A DNA stretch of 13,278 nt from Bacillota bacterium (lineage in GTDB: Bacteria; Bacillota; Clostridia; Christensenellales; Aristaeellaceae): NCBI GenBank assembly GCA_023416655.1, contig JAEZHK010000067.1:1-13278 (forward strand). Reading direction: 5' to 3'. The position numbers were made by a program, and so were the translations under genes. Below are positions 1 to 7,078 of this stretch, one piece after another (position 1 is the stretch's first letter; every line of letters begins with the position of its first letter). The notes beneath the pieces were generated by a model, which did no database searches, had not been told where the DNA came from, and saw only the letters and a program-made list of their open reading frames with translations.

Positions 1-840
1 GCTCAGGAGGACGCCATGACGCTGATGTGCCGGATGGCGCGCAGCCAGGCGGGGAGCGAGGAGATTCTGGGTGTCGGCCTCAGCGCGGGCAACCCCATGG
101 ACGCGGCGAAGGGCATGCTGCTCAATCCGCCCAATCTGCCGGGCTGGACCGGCGTATCACTGACCGGCTGGGCGGAGGAAGTGCTGGGCGCGCCGGCGCG
201 CCTGGAAAACGATGCCAATGCATGCGCGCTGGCCGAGTCGCGATGGGGCGCGGGCCGGGGTTTCCGGAACATGGTGTTCCTGACCTTCGGCACTGGTTTT
301 GGCGCGGGGCTGATCCTTGACGGCAGGCTGTACCGGGGTGCAACCGGCAACGCGGGCGAGGTTGGCCATTGGCGGCTTCAGTCCTGCGGACCCAGTGGGT
401 ACGGGAAACTCGGCTCCTTTGAAAGCTTCTGCTCCGGCGGCGGCATCCGCCAGTTGGCATTGATGGTGGGCGAGCGCTACCGGCAGGTCGGAAAGCCCTG
501 CGCTTACCTGAACGCCGAGGAAATCTCCGCGCGCACCGTGGCGCAGGCTGCCCGCGCAGGCGACGAGGCCGCCCGGGAGGTGTTCAGCCTGTCGGCGGAG
601 ATGCTGGGCCAGGGGCTTGCGCTGATTGTGGACCTATTAAACCCGGATGCCATCGTGATTGGCTCCATCTACGCAAGAAGCTCGGACCTGATTGAAAGGA
701 CCATGCGCAAGGCGCTTTTCAATGAGGCGCTTTCCGACTCGGCGGAGGTCTGCCGCATCCTGCCCGCGGCGCTGGGCGACGCCATCGGCGACCACGCCGC
801 GCTGGCCATCGCCATTGAGGCGCACAAAGAGCGGGGGTAG
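1..840 (+). CDS. ROK-family sugar kinase, 5' end missing
   Basis: The frame is open at base 1, so the gene starts upstream; 279 residues and the stop are present. ROK kinases are usually about 300-330 residues, so roughly the first 30-40 residues, with the DxGGT phosphate-binding motif, lie outside the window. Visible family marks (window residue numbers) are the catalytic-base region LENDANA with Asp71, the glycine-rich GTGFGAG at 97-103 and GEVGH at 119-123. The usual CxCGxxGC zinc motif after GH is absent; in its place is GPSGYGKLGSFESFCSGGG, leaving only Cys129 and Cys144. It presumably phosphorylates a sugar in the cytoplasm using ATP, but the substrate cannot be read from sequence. It has no HTH in the visible part, unlike the ROK regulator downstream. 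Internal ATGs such as the one at 16 are not starts. Family assignment is firm, kinase function likely. Confidence 0.88.
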   Translation, partial: AQEDAMTLMCRMARSQAGSEEILGVGLSAGNPMDAAKGMLLNPPNLPGWTGVSLTGWAEEVLGAPARLENDANACALAESRWGAGRGFRNMVFLTFGTGFGAGLILDGRLYRGATGNAGEVGHWRLQSCGPSGYGKLGSFESFCSGGGIRQLALMVGERYRQVGKPCAYLNAEEISARTVAQAARAGDEAAREVFSLSAEMLGQGLALIVDLLNPDAIVIGSIYARSSDLIERTMRKALFNEALSDSAEVCRILPAALGDAIGDHAALAIAIEAHKERG

Positions 841-1066
841 GAACGAAAAGCCGCGCCAGGGAAGAAGCAAAGGGGCTGCCCCAACGAAAGGGCGGCCCCG
901 AATTGTGTCGAAGGACGAGGCGGAAGGGAACACCGAACCACTCTTTGAAAGCCAGCAAAGGGGGATGCTCCCTTGCTCCTTCTCACGGTATAAATAGGCT
1001 GCGACGAGCAGGTTTCGGGCAAGGTTAAGGAAACCGGGAGCGCCTGCATATTTTTCTCACAATACT
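841..1066. other. Non-coding gap with GC-rich hairpins
   Basis: I see no credible gene between the ROK kinase stop and the next promoter. A hairpin at 872-899 pairs GGGGCTGCCC with GGGCGGCCCC (10 pairs, one G-U) around an 8-base loop. It lacks a following T-run, so it may be a weak terminator or an RNA-stabilising structure rather than a canonical intrinsic terminator. A second, poorer inverted repeat lies near 954-976 (GCAA-A-GGG against CCCTTGC). The rest has no recognisable motif. Confidence 0.5.
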
Positions 1067-1067
1067 A

Positions 1068-1096
1068 TTGCAAGCCAGCGGTGCATATGGTATACT
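1068..1096 (+). promoter_or_regulatory. Sigma-A promoter for the ROK repressor operon
   Basis: TTGCAA (1068-1073) and TATACT (1091-1096) are separated by exactly 17 bases, each differing by one or two bases from consensus. The predicted transcription start is near 1103. This is an AT-rich island in GC-rich surroundings and sits about 70 bases upstream of the ROK repressor start. It most likely transcribes the repressor, both UroD-like genes and the beta-mannosidase. Confidence 0.75.
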
Positions 1097-1098
1097 CT

Positions 1099-1136
1099 GT
1101 TTAAAGTTAACTCGTTTAAGTAATTAGTCGAATAAT
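1099..1136. promoter_or_regulatory. Candidate operator repeats after the ROK promoter
   Basis: Directly after the -10 box, GTTTAA occurs twice (1099-1104 and 1114-1119), 15 bases apart. AGTTAACT (1105-1112) is a perfect 8-base palindrome, and ATTAGTCGAATAAT (1123-1136) is palindromic at 12 of 14 positions. These overlap the predicted transcript start and leader, where a repressor would block transcription. Self-repression by the ROK protein encoded next is a plausible inference. The exact site is not determined. Confidence 0.35.
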
Positions 1137-1166
1137 CAAGAGGCGACGGCGCAAAGGATGAGGGCC

Positions 1167-2387
1167 ATGACAGACAAGCAGGGCAAGAATCAGGACGATT
1201 TGCAAAAGCTAAATCGGTCGCTGGTGATGCGGCTGATCCATAAGCTTGGGGTGTGCTCCCGGGCGGAAGTGGCCAAGCGCAGCGGGTTGACCAAGGCGTC
1301 CATCACCGGCATCACGCAGCAGCTGATCGATGCGGGGGTAGTAAAGGAAGTGGGCTTAATCGACGGCGCCAAGGGGCGTCGGTCGATCGGGCTTTCGCTG
1401 TGCCTGGAGCACTACCTGTGCATCGGAATCCGGCTTACGCGCAAGCACGTGCGCGGTGGCCTCTTTGATGTAGCGGGCGAGATCTACGCAGACGAGCATC
1501 GTCTGATCTCGGCGAGTTCCACACCGGAGGACGCGATGGCGCTGATGAAGGACATCATCGAAAAGCTGCTTCAAAAGGGCGACGGGCGGAAGGTGCTGGG
1601 GATCGGCCTGGCGGTGCCCGGCCCGGTCATCTACGACGAGGACAAAATCGCCTACATGAGCGCCTTCCCCGGCTGGGAGAACATCTCCATCAAAAAAGAG
1701 CTGTTCGAGGCGTTCGGCATTCCGGTGCTGCTCGAACACGACGGCGTGTGCTTCGCGCTCGCCGAGTGGTGGGACAGGGACAGCGCAGACTACCGGCTGA
1801 TGGTCACCGTGCTCGCCGGACAGGGCGTGGGCGCGGGGATGGTGGACGGCGGGCGGCCCATCCGCGGCGCGCTGGGCTGCGCGGGCGAGATGGGACACAT
1901 GTCGCTGGACGTGCACGGCCCCCGCTGCGACTGCGGCAACTTCGGCTGCCTGGAAAAGTATGCCTCCACGCTGGCGCTGGAAAAGCGCATGGCCGAGGCG
2001 CTGGAGGACCGGCCGGAGCACCCGCTCTACAGCTCTACACCCGGCTACCGCGAGATTTTAAGGGCCGCGCGGGAGGGCGACGCGCTGTCCGTGCAGCTCT
2101 TTACTGAGGCGGCCACCTACCTGGGCTACGGCATCGTCAACGTGATAAACCTTCTGAACCCCGACATCGTGGTGGTGACGGACAGCCTGGCCGAGTGCGA
2201 CGAGCTGATGCAGGAGGTATTGGAGCGCACCGTCCGGAGCCGCCTGTCCGAAAAGATTTTGAGCCGCACGAAGCTGGTGGTCAAGCCCTCCAGCGAGTAC
2301 CTGGCCATGCAGGCGGCGACCTCGCTGATCGTGGACATGTTCCTCTCCAGCCCCATCGACGCGGAGGCGGAGGGCGAAGCGCCGTGA
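1167..2387 (+). CDS. ROK-family transcriptional repressor (NagC/XylR type)
   Basis: This 406-residue protein has an N-terminal winged helix-turn-helix (about 15-75, including SRAEVAKRSGLTKASITGI) followed by a ROK sugar-binding domain. The ROK zinc motif is complete: His244 and CDCGNFGC at 254-261. The glycine-rich segment GQGVGAGMVDGGRPIRGALG and GCAGEMGH are also present. Proteins of this type release DNA when a sugar or sugar phosphate binds. I prefer ATG 1167 over the in-frame ATG at 1158 because AAAGGA (1153-1158) is then 8 bases upstream. It is the first gene of an operon with two UroD-like proteins and a beta-mannosidase, so it probably senses a mannoside-derived sugar and controls this operon, the transporter unit, or both. 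Family assignment is firm; effector and target sites are inferred. Confidence 0.92.
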   Translation: MTDKQGKNQDDLQKLNRSLVMRLIHKLGVCSRAEVAKRSGLTKASITGITQQLIDAGVVKEVGLIDGAKGRRSIGLSLCLEHYLCIGIRLTRKHVRGGLFDVAGEIYADEHRLISASSTPEDAMALMKDIIEKLLQKGDGRKVLGIGLAVPGPVIYDEDKIAYMSAFPGWENISIKKELFEAFGIPVLLEHDGVCFALAEWWDRDSADYRLMVTVLAGQGVGAGMVDGGRPIRGALGCAGEMGHMSLDVHGPRCDCGNFGCLEKYASTLALEKRMAEALEDRPEHPLYSSTPGYREILRAAREGDALSVQLFTEAATYLGYGIVNVINLLNPDIVVVTDSLAECDELMQEVLERTVRSRLSEKILSRTKLVVKPSSEYLAMQAATSLIVDMFLSSPIDAEAEGEAP

Positions 2388-3496
2388 GCGCGTCCCGCAG
2401 GCAGGCCTTCCGGCGGGCCGTCCGCGGCGAACACGTTGACCGCGTGATTCTGGACCTCACCGGCTGCCCGCTGTCCGGCCTTTCGCCGGAGGCGGAGCGG
2501 GCGCTGACAAAAACCCTGGGCGTCTCGGACGCGCCCGACCCGCGGGAGGCGATGCTTCGGGCCCTCGACATCGACACCCGCGGCGTGGGCGACATCCTCT
2601 GCCCGCCGAAATCGCCGTACAGAAGGCTTTCCGATACCGCCTACATCGACGAGTGGGGCGTCGAACGCCGCTACACCGGGCTTTACTGGGACATCGTGAA
2701 CTCGCCCATTGCTCAACTATCCGCGGGGGAGCTAGACGATTACCCCTGGCCCGACCCGGACTCCATCCCGGAGGAGGCGTTCCTCGCCCTCCGAAACCGC
2801 GCGAAGTTCCTGCACGAGGAGACGGATTACGTCATCTGCGCGTCCCATCCGGTCTACGGCGTGTTTGAGCTGGGGCTGTGGATGTGCGGGTTCGAGGAAT
2901 TCATGGTGCGCCTGTACGAGGACGAGCCGTTCGTGCGCAGGTTCTTCGAAATCGTCCTCGATTACCAGCTCAGGGTGATCCGCCGATACTACGAAGCCTT
3001 GGGCCCCTTCATCGACTACACTTCCAGCGGCGACGACTTCGCGACCCAGAGTAGCCTCTTCCTCTCGCCCGCCATGTTCCGCGAATTTATTGCCCCACCC
3101 TTCAAAGAACGCATCCGCTACACCAGGCAGTTCACCGACGCGCCCTACCTGCACCATTCCTGCGGCAACGTGGCGCGGCTGATTCCCGACCTCATCGACT
3201 GCGGCGTGGACATTTTGAACCCCATCCAGCCCTGCGCGCCGGATATGGCCCCGGAGGCGCTGCGCTCCGCCTTCGGCGGAAAAATCGCCTTCCACGGCGG
3301 GCTGGACACGCAGGCGGAACTGCCAAACGGTACGCCGGAGAGTGTGACCCGCGCGGTCAACCGGCTGCTGGACGGCATCGAAGCGCACAGGGGCGGCTAC
3401 ATCTTCGCGGCGGCCCACAACCTGCAGGGCGACGTGCCGCCGGAGAACATCGCGGCCATGTTCCGGGCGGCAAGGAACTGGAAACCCAATATTTGA
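2384..3496 (+). CDS. Uroporphyrinogen decarboxylase-like protein 1 (methyltransferase-like fold)
   Basis: The gene starts at GTG 2384, which overlaps the TGA of the ROK gene (GTGA) and has GGAGGG 9 bases upstream. The longer in-frame reading from ATG 2195 lies inside the ROK gene and is not used. The 370-residue product begins with the family-typical RRQAFRRAVRGEHVDRV. It has the barrel segment SGDDFATQSSLFLSPAMFREF (about 215-235), split here only for reference, then HHSCG at 257-261 and GGLDTQ at 305-310. It ends with AAAHNLQGDVPPENI (342-356). In corrinoid methyltransferases of this superfamily the metal site is H-x-C plus a later Cys; here His258 and Cys260 are kept and His345 lies where the later Cys would be expected. 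It is cytoplasmic. It is not a heme-pathway HemE, judging by sequence and context. UroD-like proteins of this kind are often found in sugar operons, with function unresolved. Confidence 0.85.
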   Translation: MSASRRQAFRRAVRGEHVDRVILDLTGCPLSGLSPEAERALTKTLGVSDAPDPREAMLRALDIDTRGVGDILCPPKSPYRRLSDTAYIDEWGVERRYTGLYWDIVNSPIAQLSAGELDDYPWPDPDSIPEEAFLALRNRAKFLHEETDYVICASHPVYGVFELGLWMCGFEEFMVRLYEDEPFVRRFFEIVLDYQLRVIRRYYEALGPFIDYTSSGDDFATQSSLFLSPAMFREFIAPPFKERIRYTRQFTDAPYLHHSCGNVARLIPDLIDCGVDILNPIQPCAPDMAPEALRSAFGGKIAFHGGLDTQAELPNGTPESVTRAVNRLLDGIEAHRGGYIFAAAHNLQGDVPPENIAAMFRAARNWKPNI

Positions 3497-3512
3497 TAGG
3501 GGAGTAAGGAGC

Positions 3513-5822
3513 ATGCGGAAGATTTCTCTGAGCGGCGAATACCTCTTAAGATTTACGGACCAGCAGGAAAACCCGGAAGGCCTTGAGGGCATGCAATCCG
3601 TGCCCGCCATGGTGCCGGGCAACGTGGAAATCGACCTCATGCGCGCCGGAATCCTGCCGGACATCTTCTTCGGCAACAACGTGAAGCTGCTCAAGCCCTA
3701 CGAGTTCTACCGCTGGCGCTACGAGCGCGATTTTTCCGCGCCGGAAGTCGCGCCGGGTGAGCGCGTATACCTGCACTTTCAGGGCGTGGACTGCTTCGCT
3801 ACGTACTACTTGAACGGAGAGAAGTTCGCCCAGAGCGACAACGCGCTGATCGCCCACCGCTTCGAGGTGACGGGCCTCCTAAAATCCGGCGCGAATCAAC
3901 TGGCGGTGGAGCTTTCCTCGCCCATGCTGGCGGCGGCGGGCCTCCCCTATGACGCCTACAACACCCACCTTGACATCAACTACGAATCGCTCCGGGTGCG
4001 CAAAGCCCCCGCCTCCTACGGCTGGGACATCATGCCGCGCACCCTCTCCGCCGGGCTGTGGCGGGACGTGGACATCGAGATCGAAGGCCCGAATGAGATC
4101 GAGGACCTGTTCTTTTCGGTGCGCTCCCTGCATAAAAAGAGCGCGCTTTTGACCTGCGCCTACAAAACGCATTCCGACGCGAAGTATTTTGCGGGCCTTT
4201 CGCTCAGGATCACCGGCTCCTGCGGGGATTCCCGCTTTGAAACCGTGCACAAAATGCACTTCGTCAGCGGCCGGTTTGACTTTGAAATTGCAAACCCGCT
4301 GCTCTGGTGGCCGAACGGCTACGGCCCGGCGAACGTGTACGACGTGAAGGCGGAGCTTCTGAAGGACGGTCAGGTGGTCGCGGAGTACGTTACCAGCTTC
4401 GGCGTCCGCACCGTGAAGCTCGACCGCACCGACATCACCGACTCCTACGGCGGGGAGTTCTGCTTCGTCGTCAATGGCGAGAAAATCCTGTGCAAGGGCT
4501 CCAACTGGGTGCCCGCGGACGCGCTGCACAGCCGCGACTTAGGCCGCTACGATAAAATGCTGCCCCTTTGGGTGGACACCGGCTGCAATATCCTTCGGAG
4601 CTGGGGCGGCGGCGTCTACGAGGACCACCCGTTCTTCGACTTCTGCGACCGCCACGGCATCATGGTCTGGCAGGACTTCATCATGGCCTGCGGCACCTAC
4701 CCCATCGACGAGGGCTTTATGGCCGTCATCCGCAAGGAGGCGGAGGCGGTGGTGACGAAGCTGCGCAACCACCCCTCCATCATCCTGTGGAGCGGCGACA
4801 ACGAGTGCGACGCGCTGGCGATGATGCTGGCCGAGCAGGACCCAAAATGCAACCGCATCACCCGGGAGGTGCTGCCGCAGGTGGTGACGCGGCTCGACCC
4901 CTACCGGGAATACCTGGCCTCCTCTCCCTACATCTCCCCCGCCGTGGCCGCCCACGGGCTGACCTACGAGAAGATCGAACACCTGCTGCCGGAGAGCCAC
5001 CTCTGGGGGCCGCGGGACTACTTCAAGAGCGCCTACTATACCGGGGCATGCTGTCACTTCGTCAGCGAAACCGGCTACCACGGCTGCAACAGCCTGTCCT
5101 CCATCAAAAATTTCATCAGCCCGGACAAGCTCTGGCCCTGGCAGGATAACGACGAATGGCTGACCCACGCCGCCGAGATGACCGGCCCGGACGGCCGCTA
5201 CGCCTACCGCATCAAGCTGATGGCCGACCAGATCCACGAAATGTTCGGCTTCGACGCGGAAAACCTCGAAGACTTCATTTTGGCCTCCCAGATTTCGCAG
5301 GCCGAGGCCAAGAAGTTCTTCATCGAGTTCACGCGCGCCAAGAAGTGGCGGCGCACCGGCGTGATCTGGTGGAACATCATCGACGGCTGGCCGCAGTTCT
5401 CGGACGCGGTGGTCAGCTACGACTTCATCAAAAAGCTGGCCTACCACTACATCAAGCGCTCGCAGGCGCCGCTGTGCCTTCTGATGAGCGAGCCGGAGAA
5501 CTGGCACATCAACCTCATTGCGGGCAATGACACGTTCAACTCCTACCAGGGTTCCTGCCGCGCCTGGGACGGCGACACCGGCGAAGTTTTATATGAAGGG
5601 CCGTTTGAAGCGCCCGCCAACCAGTCTACCGTGGTCGCAAGCATTCGCATCTCCCACGGCGACCAGCGGCTGATTTTGATCGAATGGGAAGCTGGCGGGG
5701 CGCGCGGCGTCAACCACTACATCCTCGGCAAACCGCCGCTGCCCTTCGAGCGGTACAAGGAGTGGTTGAAAAAAATCGCGGAACTGGACGGATCGTTTGA
5801 CGCGGACGAGGTCGGAAAGTGA
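3513..5822 (+). CDS. GH2 beta-mannosidase, cytoplasmic
   Basis: The 769-residue protein shows the GH2 layout: N-terminal sugar-binding beta domain (about 1-190, with VPGNVEIDLMRAG and LHFQGVDCFATYYLNGE), immunoglobulin-like domain (about 195-300), TIM barrel (about 305-640) and a short C-terminal beta domain. Beta-mannosidase signatures are LRSWGGGVYED (361-371) and MVWQDFIMACGTYP (384-397). The expected acid/base is Glu431 in LWSGDNE, and the nucleophile Glu519 in HFVSETG. No signal peptide is present, so it should hydrolyse terminal beta-mannosides after import. It is somewhat shorter than many family members (about 820-880), mainly in the C-terminal part. AGGGGAG (3498-3504) lies 8 bases before the ATG, and the gap to the UroD-like gene is 16 bases. 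Another GH2 exo-activity, such as exo-beta-glucosaminidase, is possible but less likely given the WQDFxxAC motif. Confidence 0.9.
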   Translation: MRKISLSGEYLLRFTDQQENPEGLEGMQSVPAMVPGNVEIDLMRAGILPDIFFGNNVKLLKPYEFYRWRYERDFSAPEVAPGERVYLHFQGVDCFATYYLNGEKFAQSDNALIAHRFEVTGLLKSGANQLAVELSSPMLAAAGLPYDAYNTHLDINYESLRVRKAPASYGWDIMPRTLSAGLWRDVDIEIEGPNEIEDLFFSVRSLHKKSALLTCAYKTHSDAKYFAGLSLRITGSCGDSRFETVHKMHFVSGRFDFEIANPLLWWPNGYGPANVYDVKAELLKDGQVVAEYVTSFGVRTVKLDRTDITDSYGGEFCFVVNGEKILCKGSNWVPADALHSRDLGRYDKMLPLWVDTGCNILRSWGGGVYEDHPFFDFCDRHGIMVWQDFIMACGTYPIDEGFMAVIRKEAEAVVTKLRNHPSIILWSGDNECDALAMMLAEQDPKCNRITREVLPQVVTRLDPYREYLASSPYISPAVAAHGLTYEKIEHLLPESHLWGPRDYFKSAYYTGACCHFVSETGYHGCNSLSSIKNFISPDKLWPWQDNDEWLTHAAEMTGPDGRYAYRIKLMADQIHEMFGFDAENLEDFILASQISQAEAKKFFIEFTRAKKWRRTGVIWWNIIDGWPQFSDAVVSYDFIKKLAYHYIKRSQAPLCLLMSEPENWHINLIAGNDTFNSYQGSCRAWDGDTGEVLYEGPFEAPANQSTVVASIRISHGDQRLILIEWEAGGARGVNHYILGKPPLPFERYKEWLKKIAELDGSFDADEVGK

Positions 5823-5839
5823 GTTTGGAGGGAATACCA

Positions 5840-6871
5840 ATGACGGGCAGGGAACGCGTGCGGAGAGCGATGGATTTTCGCCCGGTGGACATCGCGCCGC
5901 TCCAGTACTTCTACGTGCCGGTGGGGTACTACGAGCACGGCGAGAAGCTGAACGATCTGTTTCAAACGCTTCCGGGCGACTTCGAGCCGTTTTCCCGGAA
6001 GCCCGTCCCCGTGCCGGGGCCGGAATGCTTCGACGCGGACGGCGTATACCACTCCTTTGAGCGGGACGAGTGGGGCACGCTGCGCGAACGGCGCATCTTC
6101 GGCGTGTGGGGCATCCCCTGCGAATACCCGCTGGACGATCTGAGCCGAATCGATTCCTTCCGCCCGCCGCAGCCGCCCGCGCTCTCCGGGCCGGAATTTG
6201 ACGCGCTCCGCGAGGCCACGCGCGAGCACAAAAAGCATTACTACAAGCTGCACCAAACGGGGTCGCTGCTCGAGCGCATGTGCGCGCTCCGGCGGGACGC
6301 GGACGTTTTGTGCGACATCGCGCTGGACGAGCCGGACATCCACAGGATGGCGGACATGATCATCGACCGCTGCGCCGCCGAGGTGGAACTGGCTATAAAG
6401 ATCGGCGCGGACGGCATCGGCTTTGGCGACGATTACGGCACGGAGCGTGGTCTGCTCATGTCGCCGGAAATGTGGCGGGGCTTTTTCAAGCCTCGACTTC
6501 AAAGGCTTTTCAAGCCCGCTGTGGACGCCGGGCTGGATGTGCTCGTCCACAGCTGCGGGAAGTTGATGGAACTGCTGCCGGACCTCCGCGAGGTGGGCGC
6601 AACCGCCATCTGGCCGCAGCTGCCCGCCTTCAACATGGCGGAACTGGCCGCCCGCTGCCGCGAACTGGGGCTGGCCGTGGCCGTCCACACCGACCGCGCC
6701 AACGCGATGACCTATGGAAAGCCGCGGGATGTGAAGGATCTGGTCAGGCGCGAGTACGAGACCTTCCGCATGGGTGAGGGCGGCTCCTGGTTCTACGTGG
6801 AGGCGGACAACGGCTTCCCATTTGAGAACCTGGAGGCGCTCATAGAGCAGATTGCGGAATACCGCCAGTAG
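5840..6871 (+). CDS. Uroporphyrinogen decarboxylase-like protein 2
   Basis: ATG 5840 is chosen over the in-frame GTG 5819 because GGAGGG (5827-5832) sits 7 bases upstream; GTG 5819 overlaps the mannosidase stop and has no ribosome site of its own. The 343-residue product opens with MTGRERVRRAMDFRPVD, as is typical of UroD-like proteins. It contains GDDYGTERGLLMSPEMWRGF (197-215) and VHSCGKLMELLPDL (236-249), with candidate metal ligands His237 and Cys239. At the C-terminus, where protein 1 has AAHN and methyltransferases have a third Cys, this protein reads VEADNGFPFENL (320-331), so a third His/Cys ligand is missing. It clearly differs from protein 1 and is not a recent duplicate. It is the last gene of the operon, cytoplasmic, with unknown reaction. 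The two proteins might act on related substrates or form a pair. Confidence 0.85.
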   Translation: MTGRERVRRAMDFRPVDIAPLQYFYVPVGYYEHGEKLNDLFQTLPGDFEPFSRKPVPVPGPECFDADGVYHSFERDEWGTLRERRIFGVWGIPCEYPLDDLSRIDSFRPPQPPALSGPEFDALREATREHKKHYYKLHQTGSLLERMCALRRDADVLCDIALDEPDIHRMADMIIDRCAAEVELAIKIGADGIGFGDDYGTERGLLMSPEMWRGFFKPRLQRLFKPAVDAGLDVLVHSCGKLMELLPDLREVGATAIWPQLPAFNMAELAARCRELGLAVAVHTDRANAMTYGKPRDVKDLVRREYETFRMGEGGSWFYVEADNGFPFENLEALIEQIAEYRQ

Positions 6872-6967
6872 ACGTCGAAAAAACGCGAAACGGGCGATCC
6901 CGCGCGGCAGGGCAAACCATCCAAAGCGAAACGCAACACAACGCGAAGAAAATATGGGCGAATGGTA

Positions 6968-7003
6968 GGAAAACTCCTTTTGATTTCGTCGGAAACTCCT
7001 TGA
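6968..7003. repeat. Short direct repeat overlapping the -35 box
   Basis: GGAAAACTCCTTTTGA (6968-6983) and GGAAACTCCTTGA (6991-7003) are near-identical. The second copy runs into the -35 box of the transporter promoter. This is a possible protein-binding site, but chance cannot be excluded for repeats of this size. Otherwise 6872-6967 contains nothing I can identify, including no clear terminator after the second UroD-like gene. Confidence 0.3.
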
Positions 7004-7028
7004 CAGCTACACCGATTCTATATATAAT
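7000..7028 (+). promoter_or_regulatory. Perfect-consensus sigma-A promoter for the transporter
   Basis: TTGACA (7000-7005) and TATAAT (7023-7028) are both exact consensus hexamers with an optimal 17-base spacer. Transcription should start near 7035, giving a leader of about 44 bases before the binding-protein ATG. Such a strong promoter normally needs a repressor for control, which fits the palindrome immediately downstream. Confidence 0.9.
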
Positions 7029-7037
7029 CATTTTATA

Positions 7038-7054
7038 AGTCAATCCAATTGACT
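7038..7054. promoter_or_regulatory. Palindromic operator candidate
   Basis: AGTCAAT and ATTGACT form a perfect 7-base inverted repeat around CCA. It covers about +4 to +20 of the predicted transcript, a classic roadblock position for a repressor. The ROK repressor encoded at 1167 is the only regulator in the window and the simplest candidate. The half-site faintly resembles AGTCGAAT in the leader of that regulator (near 1126-1133). Which protein binds is inference. Confidence 0.6.
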
Positions 7055-7078
7055 AAATAGCGACAAGGAGGGTGCCCC

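Noticed and set aside
2195..2383. N-terminal extension of UroD-like protein 1
   Set aside because: It overlaps the ROK gene in another frame; GTG 2384 with GGAGGG upstream gives a family-typical N-terminus.
2384..3496. True heme-pathway uroporphyrinogen decarboxylase (hemE)
   Set aside because: The protein sits in a sugar operon with no other heme genes, and carries HxCG and AHN motifs of UroD-like proteins rather than the HemE N-terminal substrate motif.
6895..6945. Catabolite-repression (cre) site near AAAGCGAAACGC
   Set aside because: It fits the cre consensus poorly and lies well upstream of the promoter; I cannot support it.
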